Positions 16,032-24,630 of a stretch of 64,000 nucleotides of DNA are shown piece by piece. The position numbers were made by a program, and so were the translations under genes. Source of the stretch: Parcubacteria group bacterium (GTDB lineage Bacteria; Patescibacteria; ABY1; Buchananbacterales; UBA6539); assembly GCA_002687175.1 (NCBI GenBank), contig NYZP01000001.1:1-64000 (forward strand), written 5' to 3'. Under the pieces are notes generated by a model. That model had not been told where the DNA came from and did no database searches. It saw only the letters and a list, made by a program, of their open reading frames with translations. Position 1 is the first letter of the stretch. Each line of letters begins with the position of its first letter.

Positions 16032-17459
16032 ATGACTAAAGATAGTTTAGCCAAAAATACTACCTATTATACTGCTGCCTTAACGGTCCAGAAAATTCTG
16101 GCCTTTATTTATTTTTGGTTTATTTCTAACAGTTTATTTCCCGGACAACTGGGGCAATATATCTTTGCCCTGTCCTATACCACTTTGTTTTCCATCTTTG
16201 TCGACTTAGGTTTGTCACCGGTACTGACCAGAGAAGCATCAAAATATAAAGATAAAGCCAATACTTATTTACGAAATGTCATTGGCTTGAAACTACCATT
16301 ATCAATCATAACCTTATTGGTAGCTTGGATCACGATTAATTTTACCGACAAGGAATCTGGGGTTAGGTTATTAGTTTATTTAGCCAGTATTATTATGATC
16401 CTAGATTCTTTTTCCTTAAGCTTCTGGGTAATCTTCCGCTCACGACAAAATCTAAAGTACGAAAGCATTGCCACTATCTTGGTCCAAATAATTATCTTTA
16501 GTTTAGGTGTTGTTGCTTTAAAAACTACTGGCGAGGTAAAACATTTAATTATGGCATTGTTGGCCGCTAGCGCTTTTAATTTTTTATTTTCTCTAATTTT
16601 AATTAAAGTAAAATTAAAGTTTTCCTTAAAACCACAATTTGATCCAACAATCTACCGTTACTTTTTAAGAATCATCCCTGCCTTTGCTTTGGCTGGAATT
16701 TTTGTAAAAATTTACAACACTTCAGACACTGTCCTGCTGAGTTTTCTAAATTCTGATGAGTCGGTTGCTTATTTTGCTATTCCCGCAAAGGTAGTTTATG
16801 CCTTTCAACAAATAATCCCAGCCGCTTTTGCTGCCGTTATATTCCCGGCCTTTAGCTATTATTACAAAACATCAAAGAAGCTTTTAACTCAAACTTTTGA
16901 TAAGGCCTTTAATTACCTGACGATCATCAGTTTACCAATCACTGCGGGCTTATTAATTCTAATACCAGAAATAATAAGATTAGTTTGGCCAAGTTATCAC
17001 GTGGTTATCCCAGCATTTTTTGTCATGGCCTTAGCAATACCATTTATTTTTTTAGCCTTTCCAACAGGATATTTATTAAATGCTACTGACCGACAAAGAA
17101 ATACCACCATTAATCGGGGAGTGGTGACTGTTTTAGCCATTGTTTTAAATATCATCCTGATCCCTAAGTTGGATTTTTTTGGGGCCGGTATCACTTTTTT
17201 TGTAACTAATGTGGTTTTATTAATTCTTGATTTTATATGGGTTAGAAAAGTAATTACTTTAAAAATTTGGAATATGACAATGTTGGTCTTTAAATCAGTG
17301 TCCGCAAGCGCTATAATGATACTGGGCATCTATTTAACAAAACCATATTTCCACTTGATAATTTTAGTACCCTTCGGGGCGATTGTTTACTTTTTAACAC
17401 TTTCGATGTTAAAAGGATTTAGTTTTTCAGAAATCAAATCAATAACTAACAAAAAATAG
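16032..17459 (+). CDS. Polysaccharide flippase (Wzx/RfbX-like, MATE-MOP superfamily)
   Basis: A 475-residue polytopic membrane protein with 12-14 hydrophobic segments. Its N-terminus (FIYFWFISNSLFPGQLGQYIFALSYTTLFSIFVDLGLSPVLTREASKY) is typical of lipid-linked oligosaccharide flippases. It would move undecaprenyl-linked repeat units across the membrane. It leads a run of glycosyltransferase genes on the same strand, three bases from the next, which supports a surface-glycan role. The exact substrate cannot be inferred. No Shine-Dalgarno sequence precedes the start. Confidence 0.9.
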   Translation: MTKDSLAKNTTYYTAALTVQKILAFIYFWFISNSLFPGQLGQYIFALSYTTLFSIFVDLGLSPVLTREASKYKDKANTYLRNVIGLKLPLSIITLLVAWITINFTDKESGVRLLVYLASIIMILDSFSLSFWVIFRSRQNLKYESIATILVQIIIFSLGVVALKTTGEVKHLIMALLAASAFNFLFSLILIKVKLKFSLKPQFDPTIYRYFLRIIPAFALAGIFVKIYNTSDTVLLSFLNSDESVAYFAIPAKVVYAFQQIIPAAFAAVIFPAFSYYYKTSKKLLTQTFDKAFNYLTIISLPITAGLLILIPEIIRLVWPSYHVVIPAFFVMALAIPFIFLAFPTGYLLNATDRQRNTTINRGVVTVLAIVLNIILIPKLDFFGAGITFFVTNVVLLILDFIWVRKVITLKIWNMTMLVFKSVSASAIMILGIYLTKPYFHLIILVPFGAIVYFLTLSMLKGFSFSEIKSITNKK

Positions 17460-17462
17460 CAC

Positions 17463-18650
17463 ATGGCAAAAAATTTAAAAAAAAGTCTGTTAATTACTTT
17501 AGATTTTCCACCAAATGTTGGAGGAATTGCTACTTATTATTATAACGTTTGTAAAAATTTACCAGCCGATAAAATTGTGGTGTTAGCTCCCGAACAAGAA
17601 GGAGCTGAAGCTTTTGATCGCCAACAAAATTTTACTATCATTAGAAAAAAAATCTTAAGTCAACTGCCAGAAAACTCTAACAAGGGGTTAGGCAAGATTT
17701 TAAAAGTGGCAAATTCTTTTCGTTGGATGTCGACCATTAAACATTTGGCACCAATTATCAAAAATCATCAAATTGAGCTGATCCAGGCCGGACAAGTTTT
17801 ACCTATCGGAACTATGGCCATGGTTTACAGTAAAAGCAAAAAGATTCCATTCGTTTTTTATGCTCATGGCTTAGATATCATGTTGCCCCAGAATTTCAAA
17901 CGAAAAAAAATGTTAGTCAAAAATATAATTGATAGTTCTCAAAAAATCATCGCTAACAGTCATTATACTAAAGACGAGCTGATAACATTAGGGGCCACTG
18001 AAGATAAAGTCATTGTAGTCCATCCCTGCCCAAATTTAACTACCGAACAAGTTACCGATTGGAAAATTGAAGAGATAAAAGAGGACTTTAATTTAAAAAA
18101 TAAAAAAATACTACTGACCGTTGGCAGATTAGTTAAAAGAAAAGGGCATGACTATGTTATTCAAGCATTACCAACAATTATTAAACAAGTGCCAGGCTTA
18201 ATTTATATAATCGCCGGTAGTGGCCCCTATCAAAAAAATTTAGAAAAATTAGTGAACCAGAAAAATTTAGGAGGTTATGTAAAATTTGTTGGTAATGTTG
18301 ATCAAAAAGATTTGGCGGCTTTTTATAGTATATGTAATGTCTTTACCATGCCGTCAAGACAATTAGCCAATGGGGATGTCGAGGGCTTTGGTATTGCATA
18401 CTTAGAAGCAAATTTATTTGGCAAACCAGTCATTGGTGGTAAAAGCGGGGGAGTACCAGAAGCGGTGATTGATAGACAGACCGGTTTTCTGGTTAATCCA
18501 ACTGATGTTGAAGAAATTGCCAAAGTATCTGTCAAGCTATTGACCGATGATGCTTTAGCTGCCAAACTAGGAACCCAAGGGTTAGAGCGGGTGACCAATG
18601 AATTTGAATGGGATAATCAAACCGAAAAAATTAAAGATATTTTAACTTAA
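17463..18650 (+). CDS. Glycosyltransferase family 4
   Basis: GT-B fold enzyme of 395 residues, probably cytosolic and membrane-associated. The N-terminal domain has DFPPNVGGIATYYYNVCKNL. The C-terminal donor-binding domain has LTVGRLVKRKGHDYVIQALP, VKFVGNVDQKDLAAFY, and the E-x7-E motif region EGFGIAYLEANLFGKPVIGGKSGGVPEAV. It retains an anomeric configuration by family rule. It starts three bases after the flippase and is followed after six bases by a GT2 gene, so it is part of the glycan operon. Confidence 0.92.
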   Translation: MAKNLKKSLLITLDFPPNVGGIATYYYNVCKNLPADKIVVLAPEQEGAEAFDRQQNFTIIRKKILSQLPENSNKGLGKILKVANSFRWMSTIKHLAPIIKNHQIELIQAGQVLPIGTMAMVYSKSKKIPFVFYAHGLDIMLPQNFKRKKMLVKNIIDSSQKIIANSHYTKDELITLGATEDKVIVVHPCPNLTTEQVTDWKIEEIKEDFNLKNKKILLTVGRLVKRKGHDYVIQALPTIIKQVPGLIYIIAGSGPYQKNLEKLVNQKNLGGYVKFVGNVDQKDLAAFYSICNVFTMPSRQLANGDVEGFGIAYLEANLFGKPVIGGKSGGVPEAVIDRQTGFLVNPTDVEEIAKVSVKLLTDDALAAKLGTQGLERVTNEFEWDNQTEKIKDILT

Positions 18651-18656
18651 AAAATT

Positions 18657-19334
18657 GTGCCAGAAATCAGTATCGTTGTTCCAATTTATAATGCCCAAAA
18701 AACTCTGGAAAAATGTCTTTCCAGTATTTTTGACCAAACTTTCAAAAAATTTGAGGTTATTGCAGTCAATGATGGATCAACTGATCGAAGCTTAAAAATT
18801 TTAAAAAATTATTTACAAAAAGTTACTATTATTAATCAAAAAAATAAAGGCGCCGCCATTGCCAGAAATGAAGGTGCTAAAATTGCCCGCTCACCATTTA
18901 TTATCTTTTGCGATGCTGATATTACCATGAAGCCAGAAATGCTAGCCACGATGATTAATGTTCTAAATAAAAAACCAAAGGCTTCGTATGCTTACAGCTC
19001 ATTTAAATTTGGCTCTAAAACTTTTAAGCTGTGGCCATTTTCCGCTCAGAAACTGAGGCAGATGCCATATATTCATACGGCTTCGCTGATCAGAAGAAAA
19101 CATTTTCCCGGGTTTGATAAAAAACTAACCCGCTTTCAGGATTGGGACTTATATTTAACAATGCTTGACAGAGGATACCAGGGGGCATATATTAATAAAA
19201 TTTTATTCACCATTAAACCAGGTGGAACGATGAGTAGTTGGTTACCAAAATCTTTTTATCATCTACCTTGGTTAAAAACCGTTAAAAAATATAAGCAAGC
19301 CGAACAGATTATTAAACAAAAACATAAAATATGA
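18657..19334 (+). CDS. Glycosyltransferase family 2
   Basis: A 225-residue GT-A enzyme. It starts ISIVVPIYNAQKTLEKCLSSIFDQTFK, has VNDGSTDRS near residue 36 and a DADI acidic motif near residue 84 for the metal-nucleotide sugar. The start is GTG at 18657. The C-terminus is short, without membrane segments. The stop TGA overlaps the start of rluB, so the two are coupled. It would add one sugar to the growing glycan. Confidence 0.9.
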   Translation: MPEISIVVPIYNAQKTLEKCLSSIFDQTFKKFEVIAVNDGSTDRSLKILKNYLQKVTIINQKNKGAAIARNEGAKIARSPFIIFCDADITMKPEMLATMINVLNKKPKASYAYSSFKFGSKTFKLWPFSAQKLRQMPYIHTASLIRRKHFPGFDKKLTRFQDWDLYLTMLDRGYQGAYINKILFTIKPGGTMSSWLPKSFYHLPWLKTVKKYKQAEQIIKQKHKI

Positions 19335-20008
19335 TGCGACTTCAAAAATTTTTAGCCGATGCCGGTATTGCCTCAAGACGACAAGCCGAAAAATTGATTG
19401 CCGACAGGAAAATCATGGTTAATAATAAAATTGTCACTAAACCTGGCACCACGGTTGATCCAAGTAACGACCAAATCATTTATAATAATAAAGTGATTAC
19501 TTTAAGCTCTAATAAAATTTATATTGCCCTGCATAAACCGGTTGGCTACGTTAGTAGTTCAAGTAGTGAACAAGGCAAATCCGTTCTAGACTTAGTTAAA
19601 GTTAAAGAAAGAGTTTACCCGGTTGGTCGACTTGATAAGGATTCCAGCGGCTTAATTATTTTAAGCAATGACGGTGAACTGACAAACAAAATAACCCATC
19701 CCAAGTTTGGTCATGATAAAGAATATTTTTTGGTATTAGATCAAGATTTAAAATCCGAGGATATTAAAAAATTAGAAAAAGGCATTACTATGCAAGGAAA
19801 AAAAATTAAAGGAATAAAAGTGGCCATGGCCAAAAATAAATCAGCCCGTTTTATTTTACAAGAGGGGGTTAATCGACAAATCAGAAGGATGCTTGGTAAG
19901 CTTGGCTACACCGCAATAAAATTAAAACGAGTCAGAATTGGTAAACTGGAACTTCAAGATTTAAAACCAGGCCAATGGAAAAAAATAAATAAGTCTGATA
20001 TTTTTTAA
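19331..20008 (+). CDS. rluB: rRNA pseudouridine synthase, RsuA/RluB family
   Basis: Isomerises a uridine in rRNA to pseudouridine. The N-terminal S4 domain is MRLQKFLADAGIASRRQAEKLI, and the catalytic block is GRLDKDSSGLIILSNDGEL with the catalytic aspartate. LQEGVNRQIRRMLGKLGY follows near the C-terminus. It has 225 residues. Whether it acts as RluB, RluE or RsuA cannot be decided, so the symbol is a best guess. It is oddly nested among glycosyltransferases, overlapping the upstream one by four bases and touching the downstream one. Confidence 0.88.
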   Translation: MMRLQKFLADAGIASRRQAEKLIADRKIMVNNKIVTKPGTTVDPSNDQIIYNNKVITLSSNKIYIALHKPVGYVSSSSSEQGKSVLDLVKVKERVYPVGRLDKDSSGLIILSNDGELTNKITHPKFGHDKEYFLVLDQDLKSEDIKKLEKGITMQGKKIKGIKVAMAKNKSARFILQEGVNRQIRRMLGKLGYTAIKLKRVRIGKLELQDLKPGQWKKINKSDIF

Positions 20009-20800
20009 ATGGCATCAAAAAATAAAATTTCAATTGTAATTGTTTCTTGGAAAGTTAAAGATTTGTTAAATAAATGTTTGACCTCTATCTTTACATATCA
20101 ACAAAATCTAGATTTAGAAGTGATTGTGATCGATAACAATTCAAATGATGGTACAGTCGACATGGTTAAAAATAATTTTCCCAAAGTATTGTTAATTAAA
20201 AACAAAAAAAATATTGGCTTTGCTAAAGCCAACAATCTAGGGATTGCCAAGGCCAATGGAAATTATATTTTAGTTTTAAATCCTGACACAGAAATTTTAA
20301 AAAATACCATTCAAGAAATGGTCAGCTTTATGGATAAAAATCCTCAGGCTGGTATTGTTGGTCCAAAACATTTAAACCCAGATAAAACAATCCAACCTTC
20401 AGTCAGACGATTCCCCAGTTTACTGGCTGTCTTTCTAATACTTATTAAACTGCCTAAAGTCTTAAACTTAAAATCAGTGAATAAATTTTTGGCAACCGAC
20501 GTCGACTATAATAATACTCAACCAGTTGATCAGGTCGCTGGCTCATTTATGTTTATTCGTCAAGAAGTATTAGCTAAAATTGGTAATTTTGATGAAAAAT
20601 TTTTCATCTGGTTCGAAGATGTTGACCTGTGTAAAAGAGCTAAAAGTGCTGACTGGCAAATTTGGTATAACAATAAATCGCAAATTATTCATTATGGGGG
20701 ACAAAGTTTTAAACAAAGATTAACTGTTAAAAAACAACTACTTTTCTTTAAAAGTGCCTGGTACTATTTCAAAAAACACGGATTTATCTATAAAAATTGA
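20009..20800 (+). CDS. Glycosyltransferase family 2, rhamnosyltransferase-like
   Basis: A 263-residue GT-A enzyme. It has SIVIVSWKVKDLLNKCLTSIF, VIVIDNNSNDGTVDMV, NIGFAKANNLGIAKANG and LNPDTEI, which together are typical of WbbL-like rhamnosyltransferases. FIWFEDVDLCKRAKSADW carries the conserved ED acidic pair. The start codon follows the rluB stop directly. The operon appears to end here, because a new promoter and GC-richer sequence begin downstream. Confidence 0.9.
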   Translation: MASKNKISIVIVSWKVKDLLNKCLTSIFTYQQNLDLEVIVIDNNSNDGTVDMVKNNFPKVLLIKNKKNIGFAKANNLGIAKANGNYILVLNPDTEILKNTIQEMVSFMDKNPQAGIVGPKHLNPDKTIQPSVRRFPSLLAVFLILIKLPKVLNLKSVNKFLATDVDYNNTQPVDQVAGSFMFIRQEVLAKIGNFDEKFFIWFEDVDLCKRAKSADWQIWYNNKSQIIHYGGQSFKQRLTVKKQLLFFKSAWYYFKKHGFIYKN

Positions 20801-20825
20801 TTTTTATAGCGATAAAGGTTACAAT
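20797..20825 (+). promoter_or_regulatory. Promoter of the GC-rich cassette
   Basis: TTGATT (20797-20802) and TACAAT (20820-20825) with a 17-base spacer, just after the glycosyltransferase stop and before three successive Shine-Dalgarno-led ORFs. Confidence 0.55.
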
Positions 20826-20869
20826 ATAAATATCACTGTTAATCTGAACCAAAGCAAGGAGACCCTCCT

Positions 20870-20908
20870 ATGAGAAATAGAATCTTCAACCTAAAGAAAG
20901 GACGGTGA
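20870..20908 (+). CDS. Possible leader peptide 1, 12 residues
   Basis: ATG with AAGGAG eight bases upstream, encoding the basic peptide MRNRIFNLKKGR and a TGA stop. A hairpin-forming stretch (ACAGCTCTGCTGT) follows. It may be a leader peptide for the secreted protein downstream or chance; length gives no statistical support, only the ribosome site does. Confidence 0.35.
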   Translation: MRNRIFNLKKGR

Positions 20909-21031
20909 TTATCTCTTCTTACAGCTCTGCTGTGAGTCGTACCTTGTTGTTTAACTGATCTTTCCAACTTCAGTCACTATGACTGTTTGGCACAACAATA
21001 AGCATACTCACGAAGGGAGGGAGGGGAACAA

Positions 21032-21076
21032 GTGTCGAAAACATCGGAAGTTGAAACACCTCTAGTTGTAGTATAA
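21032..21076 (+). CDS. Possible leader peptide 2, 14 residues
   Basis: GTG start directly behind a very purine-rich Shine-Dalgarno tract (GGGAGGGAGGGG), encoding MSKTSEVETPLVVV and a TAA stop. It ends 37 bases before the secreted-protein start. Support is the ribosome site and spacing only. Confidence 0.3.
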   Translation: MSKTSEVETPLVVV

Positions 21077-21113
21077 ATTGTGGAACAGACGACCAATGGA
21101 GGATACTCAAGCT

Positions 21114-21539
21114 ATGCGTAAGACATTGATGTTTATGTGTACCTGCGCCGTAGCGCTTGCATTCGTTGCCCTGACGGCTGAGGCAGAGATTATATCTGTC
21201 ACGAACAAAACCGCTATCGGCGTAACCACAGCGCAGGACGCATCGAACCCAGCCCTGACGGCAACCTCGTATTGCAAGACTACGGGAACGATGATTGCAG
21301 CTATGCAGACGCAGAGTCCAGCTTCGGACATAGATCTCTTGCAGCTCGACACGGTCGAGAATACCACGGCAGAACCTCGCGACGCGGTCCAAGAACAGGA
21401 GGTCAGTGGCTTCGCCGCGAACATGAGACCGGCGATGGCGGACAGCTTCTTGCATTCGGCGATGATGATGGCCGAGAACTTGACGGCGAATCCCGCGAAC
21501 ACGGTAAATGAGGTGAGTGGCTTCGCCGCGAACATATGA
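21114..21539 (+). CDS. GC-rich secreted protein, probably frameshifted near its end
   Basis: A 141-residue product with a classical signal peptide (MRKTLMFMCTCAVALAFVALTAEA). I chose the ATG at 21114, preceded by GGAGG. GC content is far above the surrounding genes, so recent transfer is likely. The sequence contains a roughly 35-base direct repeat that encodes EVSGFAANM and EVSGFAANI. In the second copy two extra bases (AT duplicated at 21534-21537) shift the frame into a stop. Without them translation would continue as NMRPATITAANHF to a TGA at 21650-21652, giving a coherent C-terminus. So the gene is either truncated or decaying. I recognise no family. Confidence 0.6.
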   Translation: MRKTLMFMCTCAVALAFVALTAEAEIISVTNKTAIGVTTAQDASNPALTATSYCKTTGTMIAAMQTQSPASDIDLLQLDTVENTTAEPRDAVQEQEVSGFAANMRPAMADSFLHSAMMMAENLTANPANTVNEVSGFAANI

Positions 21540-21546
21540 GACCGGC
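21404..21546 (+). repeat. Direct repeat in the GC-rich secreted gene
   Basis: GAGTGGCTTCGCCGCGAACA-type units start near 21404 and near 21513, followed by GAGACCGGCGA in both. They differ mainly by the AT duplication in the second copy. Confidence 0.75.
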
Positions 21547-21825
21547 GACTATCACTGCCGCCAATCACTTCGCGCTGAACTGGGTGTTCAGCCGTAATGG
21601 TAGCGCTTCTCGCGCACTTTCTTCGGCTCCAGTGGCTCTGTTTCCTGGTTGATGCGTGAATCGTATCACACGAGTCTCTGACTAGCCTAAGTAACATTAC
21701 AATTTACCCCTTACGCAGACGTTGACCTCACGGTTCGACCTGCGTCCTACATTCCCCCAGACTTCAATAACAGGACAGCTTAGCAGCAGCCCAAGTTAAA
21801 GATTTCTGAGGGGTCTTTTTTTTAT
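21540..21825 (+). other. Non-coding or decayed 3' part of the GC-rich cassette
   Basis: The first 110 bases hold the displaced C-terminal coding segment of the secreted protein (open to 21652). The rest shows no convincing gene. A weak hairpin with eight T near 21808-21825 is the likely terminator. Confidence 0.45.
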
Positions 21826-21931
21826 GATTGACTTTTTGTAAAATAAATGATAGTTTCAAGCTTAGAAACTAAATGATCTTTAACTTTTCATCTTGATTGA
21901 CATCTCACCGTCAGTGGAGGGAGAATTTTCA

Positions 21932-22186
21932 ATGATAAGCTTAATAAACATACAATGTCCTCATTGTAATGTGCAAAAAGCAATCCTGATACCGCCAATA
22001 GGTTCAATTCTCATTGGATTATGTAAAGATTGTAATGACTCTATTGCTATCTTCGAGGGTCAAGCATTAGCACTAGACACACAAATCATACGAACTGCTG
22101 ATATCGAAAATCGCAAAAAACATCTGTTAGAAATTTTGGACAGATTCCTCAAAGAAAGAATTTTCGCATTGATGCCAGATGAATAA
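21932..22186 (+). CDS. Small zinc-ribbon protein
   Basis: An 84-residue product. Two cysteine pairs, IQCPHCNVQ near residue 8 and GLCKDCND near residue 30, form a zinc ribbon; the rest is a predicted helical tail. I chose the ATG at 21932, which has GGAGGG about ten bases upstream, over an ATG-like start at 21893. A terminator follows. Function unknown. It is the second of four small zinc-binding proteins in Shine-Dalgarno-led cassettes here, which suggests a common theme such as regulation by RNA or protein binding, but this is inference. Confidence 0.75.
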   Translation: MISLINIQCPHCNVQKAILIPPIGSILIGLCKDCNDSIAIFEGQALALDTQIIRTADIENRKKHLLEILDRFLKERIFALMPDE

Positions 22187-22187
22187 C

Positions 22188-22220
22188 TCCCTCAGTTTTT
22201 TTAAAAGTTGAGGGATTTTT
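22188..22220 (+). terminator. Terminator after the zinc-ribbon gene
   Basis: CCCTCA pairs with TGAGGG, extended by TTTT/AAAA, and is followed by a T-run. Confidence 0.8.
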
Positions 22221-22245
22221 ATTTGTTTTTTTAAGGTCCTTAAGC

Positions 22246-22251
22246 TAAAAT
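22246..22251 (+). promoter_or_regulatory. -10 box upstream of the O-antigen ligase-like gene
   Basis: TAAAAT ends nine bases before the ATG at 22261, leaving almost no leader. Confidence 0.4.
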
Positions 22252-22260
22252 ATAGGTGTT

Positions 22261-23694
22261 ATGAACATCAATTTATTCGGCAAATTGTTTAAAGGGGTAA
22301 TTGCAACTTTAATTTTAACAGAGCTTTTTTCATTAGTCAGCTACCAAATACCACCACTAAATCAGGTGGCTTTTTTTGTTGTTTTGATTGTAGTACTGTT
22401 TTTATCATTACGAAAGTTAGAATACGGGCTTTATATTTTATTGGCTGAAATTTTTGTCGGGGGACTAGGACATCTATTTTCTTTTGATATTTTTGGGGTC
22501 TCCTTGTCAATTCGTCTAGGATTATTTTTAGTAATCATCGGCGCTTGGCTTATTAAAATAATTAAGAAAAAAGAAAAATTCCAAATTCAAAATTCCAAAT
22601 TCAAAATTCCAAATTTATTTTTAGCTATAGCTATTTTAATTGGGGCAATTAACGGTTTATATAATAATGAATTAATTAACGTCTTCCTAGATTTTAATGC
22701 TTGGATCTACTTTTTATTAATTCCAGTTTTTCTAACGGTAATCAAAGGTCAAAAAATTATTGAAAATATTTTACAAATTTTAATTGGCGCTACAACTTAT
22801 TTATCACTTAAAACTTTAATTGTCTTGTTTTTATTTTCCCATAACATTGCCGGCATCGGCGGATTTTTTTATAAGTGGATTCGTGATACCGGAGTCGGGG
22901 AGATTACTTTTGTTTCAGGAACTATTTTTCGAGTATTCTTCCAATCACAGATCTACGCCTTGATGGGATTTTTTATTGTCTTAGTGATTGTGGCCTACAA
23001 TTTTAGGCTTAAAGAATGGAAAAAGTATGTTGTTCCAGTTTTATATCTTTATCTAACGTCATTAACTATTATTATTAGTCAATCAAGAAGTTATTGGGTT
23101 GGGGGACTGTTTGGCCTAATTAGTTTAATCATTTTTGGCTGGTGGAAATTTAATTTTAAACTCAAAAAAATTGTTGTTTTACTTTTAATGTCATTAATGT
23201 TTTTGGCTGATCAAATACTATTGATTAATTTTATAACTAACAACTTTTCGGGAAACTTAGTTGCTGACAGATTCAAAGGTTTACAAACAGAAGCGGCCGG
23301 AGTTAGTCGGCTTAATCAACTTGGTCCACTAAGTCAAGCCATATCCAGACAACCACTCTTTGGTTATGGCTTTGGTAAAGAACTAACTTACAAAAGTCTT
23401 GACCCCAGAATTTTGAATAATAATCCAGATGGCACTTATACCACCTATGCTTTTGAGTGGGGCTACTTAGATATTTGGCTAAAGATTGGCTTACTGGGTT
23501 TATCTGCGTATAGCTTATTAATTGGTCTATTATTTTATTTAGGATTAAAAAAAACCAGTTCAATCACTGGACTTAAAATTGGTTTGCTAACCGCCTTAAC
23601 TGCTTTACTGGTAACTAATATTTTTTCTCCCTATCTTAATCATCCTCTGGGAATTAGCTACATAATGCTTTTACTGGCAACGTTACGAGATTAA
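22261..23694 (+). CDS. O-antigen ligase / polymerase family membrane protein
   Basis: A 477-residue protein with about ten hydrophobic segments and one large outer loop. SQSRSYWVGGLFGLISLIIF is the Wzy_C-type motif, and GYGFGKELTYKSLDPR follows the outer loop. It would polymerise or ligate the glycan made by the genes at 16-20.8 kb. At 22577-22616 a 14-base tandem repeat lies in frame and encodes FQIQNSKFKIPN between membrane segments 4 and 5. The gene converges on fmt, with their ends overlapping by 12 bases. WaaL or Wzy function cannot be separated by sequence. Confidence 0.88.
   Translation: MNINLFGKLFKGVIATLILTELFSLVSYQIPPLNQVAFFVVLIVVLFLSLRKLEYGLYILLAEIFVGGLGHLFSFDIFGVSLSIRLGLFLVIIGAWLIKIIKKKEKFQIQNSKFKIPNLFLAIAILIGAINGLYNNELINVFLDFNAWIYFLLIPVFLTVIKGQKIIENILQILIGATTYLSLKTLIVLFLFSHNIAGIGGFFYKWIRDTGVGEITFVSGTIFRVFFQSQIYALMGFFIVLVIVAYNFRLKEWKKYVVPVLYLYLTSLTIIISQSRSYWVGGLFGLISLIIFGWWKFNFKLKKIVVLLLMSLMFLADQILLINFITNNFSGNLVADRFKGLQTEAAGVSRLNQLGPLSQAISRQPLFGYGFGKELTYKSLDPRILNNNPDGTYTTYAFEWGYLDIWLKIGLLGLSAYSLLIGLLFYLGLKKTSSITGLKIGLLTALTALLVTNIFSPYLNHPLGISYIMLLLATLRD
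22577..22616 (+). repeat. In-frame 14-base tandem repeat
   Basis: Unit ATTCCAAATTCAAA is present about 2.7 times. It encodes polar residues in a cytoplasmic loop of the ligase-like protein. Such repeats are common interspersed elements in several bacterial groups. Confidence 0.75.
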
Positions 23695-24630
23695 TTTTTT
23701 ACCAATTAAATCTGTCTGGCCCCTTAAAAAATCTTGACCAGACATTTCCTTTTTACCCTCGAGCTGAACTGAAGTAAGCTGAATAGCACCTTGGCTGCAC
23801 TTTATAGCAAGCCCCTTATTTGGACCTAAAAATAGCTCTCCGGGAACTAAATTAGGGCTAAAATCACCCTCTAAAAGGCCTAAATTGACGATTTTAAGGC
23901 GTTTATTATCAAGATAGCTAAAGATGCCAGGCCAAGGGTAAAAAGCCTTAAATTGGCTAATTATCTCAGTAGCCTTTTTTTGCCAATTAACCTTTCCGTC
24001 ATCGCGATCAATCAGCTTTGTCATGCTAACTGCTGACTCATCTTGAATGGCTGGTTTAATCTCTCCACCTAAATACCGCCATAAAATCTTAACAATCATC
24101 TCGGCTCCTAAATTAAATAGCTTGTCACTAAGACTTTGGGCATTATCATCGTCTTCGATGTTAATTTTTTCTTGAAAGACGATTGGTCCAGCATCCATCA
24201 GAGAAGTTAATTTAATAATTGATACCCCTGTTAGCTTATCGTTATTTAGTAGCGTTGTTTGAATCGGTGAGGGACCACGATACTTTGGTAATAATGACGG
24301 ATGAAGATTTAAAATGCCATGTTTTGGTTTAGACAAAATTGCCTCTGGGATAATCATGCCATAAGCAACCAGGACTCCCAAGTCAACCTCCAACTCGTTA
24401 AAAATGTCACTAAGTTCTTGTTTATTGGCTGGCTGTAACACTTCAATACTGTTATCTAAAGCTAATTGTTTAACCGGTGAAGCGATTAATTCCGACGAGC
24501 GGTTAACCGGTTTGTCAGGCTGGGTAATAACTAAAACAGGCTTTAAGTTGTTATCAATCAAAGCCCGTAAAGTAGGAGTTGCTAATTGTGGTGTTCCAAA
24601 AAAAACAATTTTTGGATTAAGATTTGTCAT
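23683..24630 (-). CDS. fmt: Methionyl-tRNA formyltransferase
   Basis: Formylates initiator Met-tRNA. The catalytic block NLHPSLLPKYRGPSPIQTTLLNND, with the essential Asn-His pair, is near residue 107, and SLMDAGPIV follows. The C-terminal OB-like tRNA-binding domain is complete; the protein has 315 residues. The start overlaps the end of def by 14 bases, the usual def-fmt pairing. Its 3' end overlaps the convergent ligase-like gene. Confidence 0.96.
   Translation of the reverse strand: MTNLNPKIVFFGTPQLATPTLRALIDNNLKPVLVITQPDKPVNRSSELIASPVKQLALDNSIEVLQPANKQELSDIFNELEVDLGVLVAYGMIIPEAILSKPKHGILNLHPSLLPKYRGPSPIQTTLLNNDKLTGVSIIKLTSLMDAGPIVFQEKINIEDDDNAQSLSDKLFNLGAEMIVKILWRYLGGEIKPAIQDESAVSMTKLIDRDDGKVNWQKKATEIISQFKAFYPWPGIFSYLDNKRLKIVNLGLLEGDFSPNLVPGELFLGPNKGLAIKCSQGAIQLTSVQLEGKKEMSGQDFLRGQTDLIGKKLIS

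Noticed and set aside
20837..21110. Riboswitch before the secreted protein
   Set aside because: No known aptamer core seen; purine-rich tracts are explained by ribosome sites of short ORFs.
21107..21697. Minus-strand 196-codon frame over the GC-rich secreted gene
   Set aside because: Long only because stop codons are rare in GC-rich DNA; no signal, no ribosome site, and the plus strand has a clear signal peptide.
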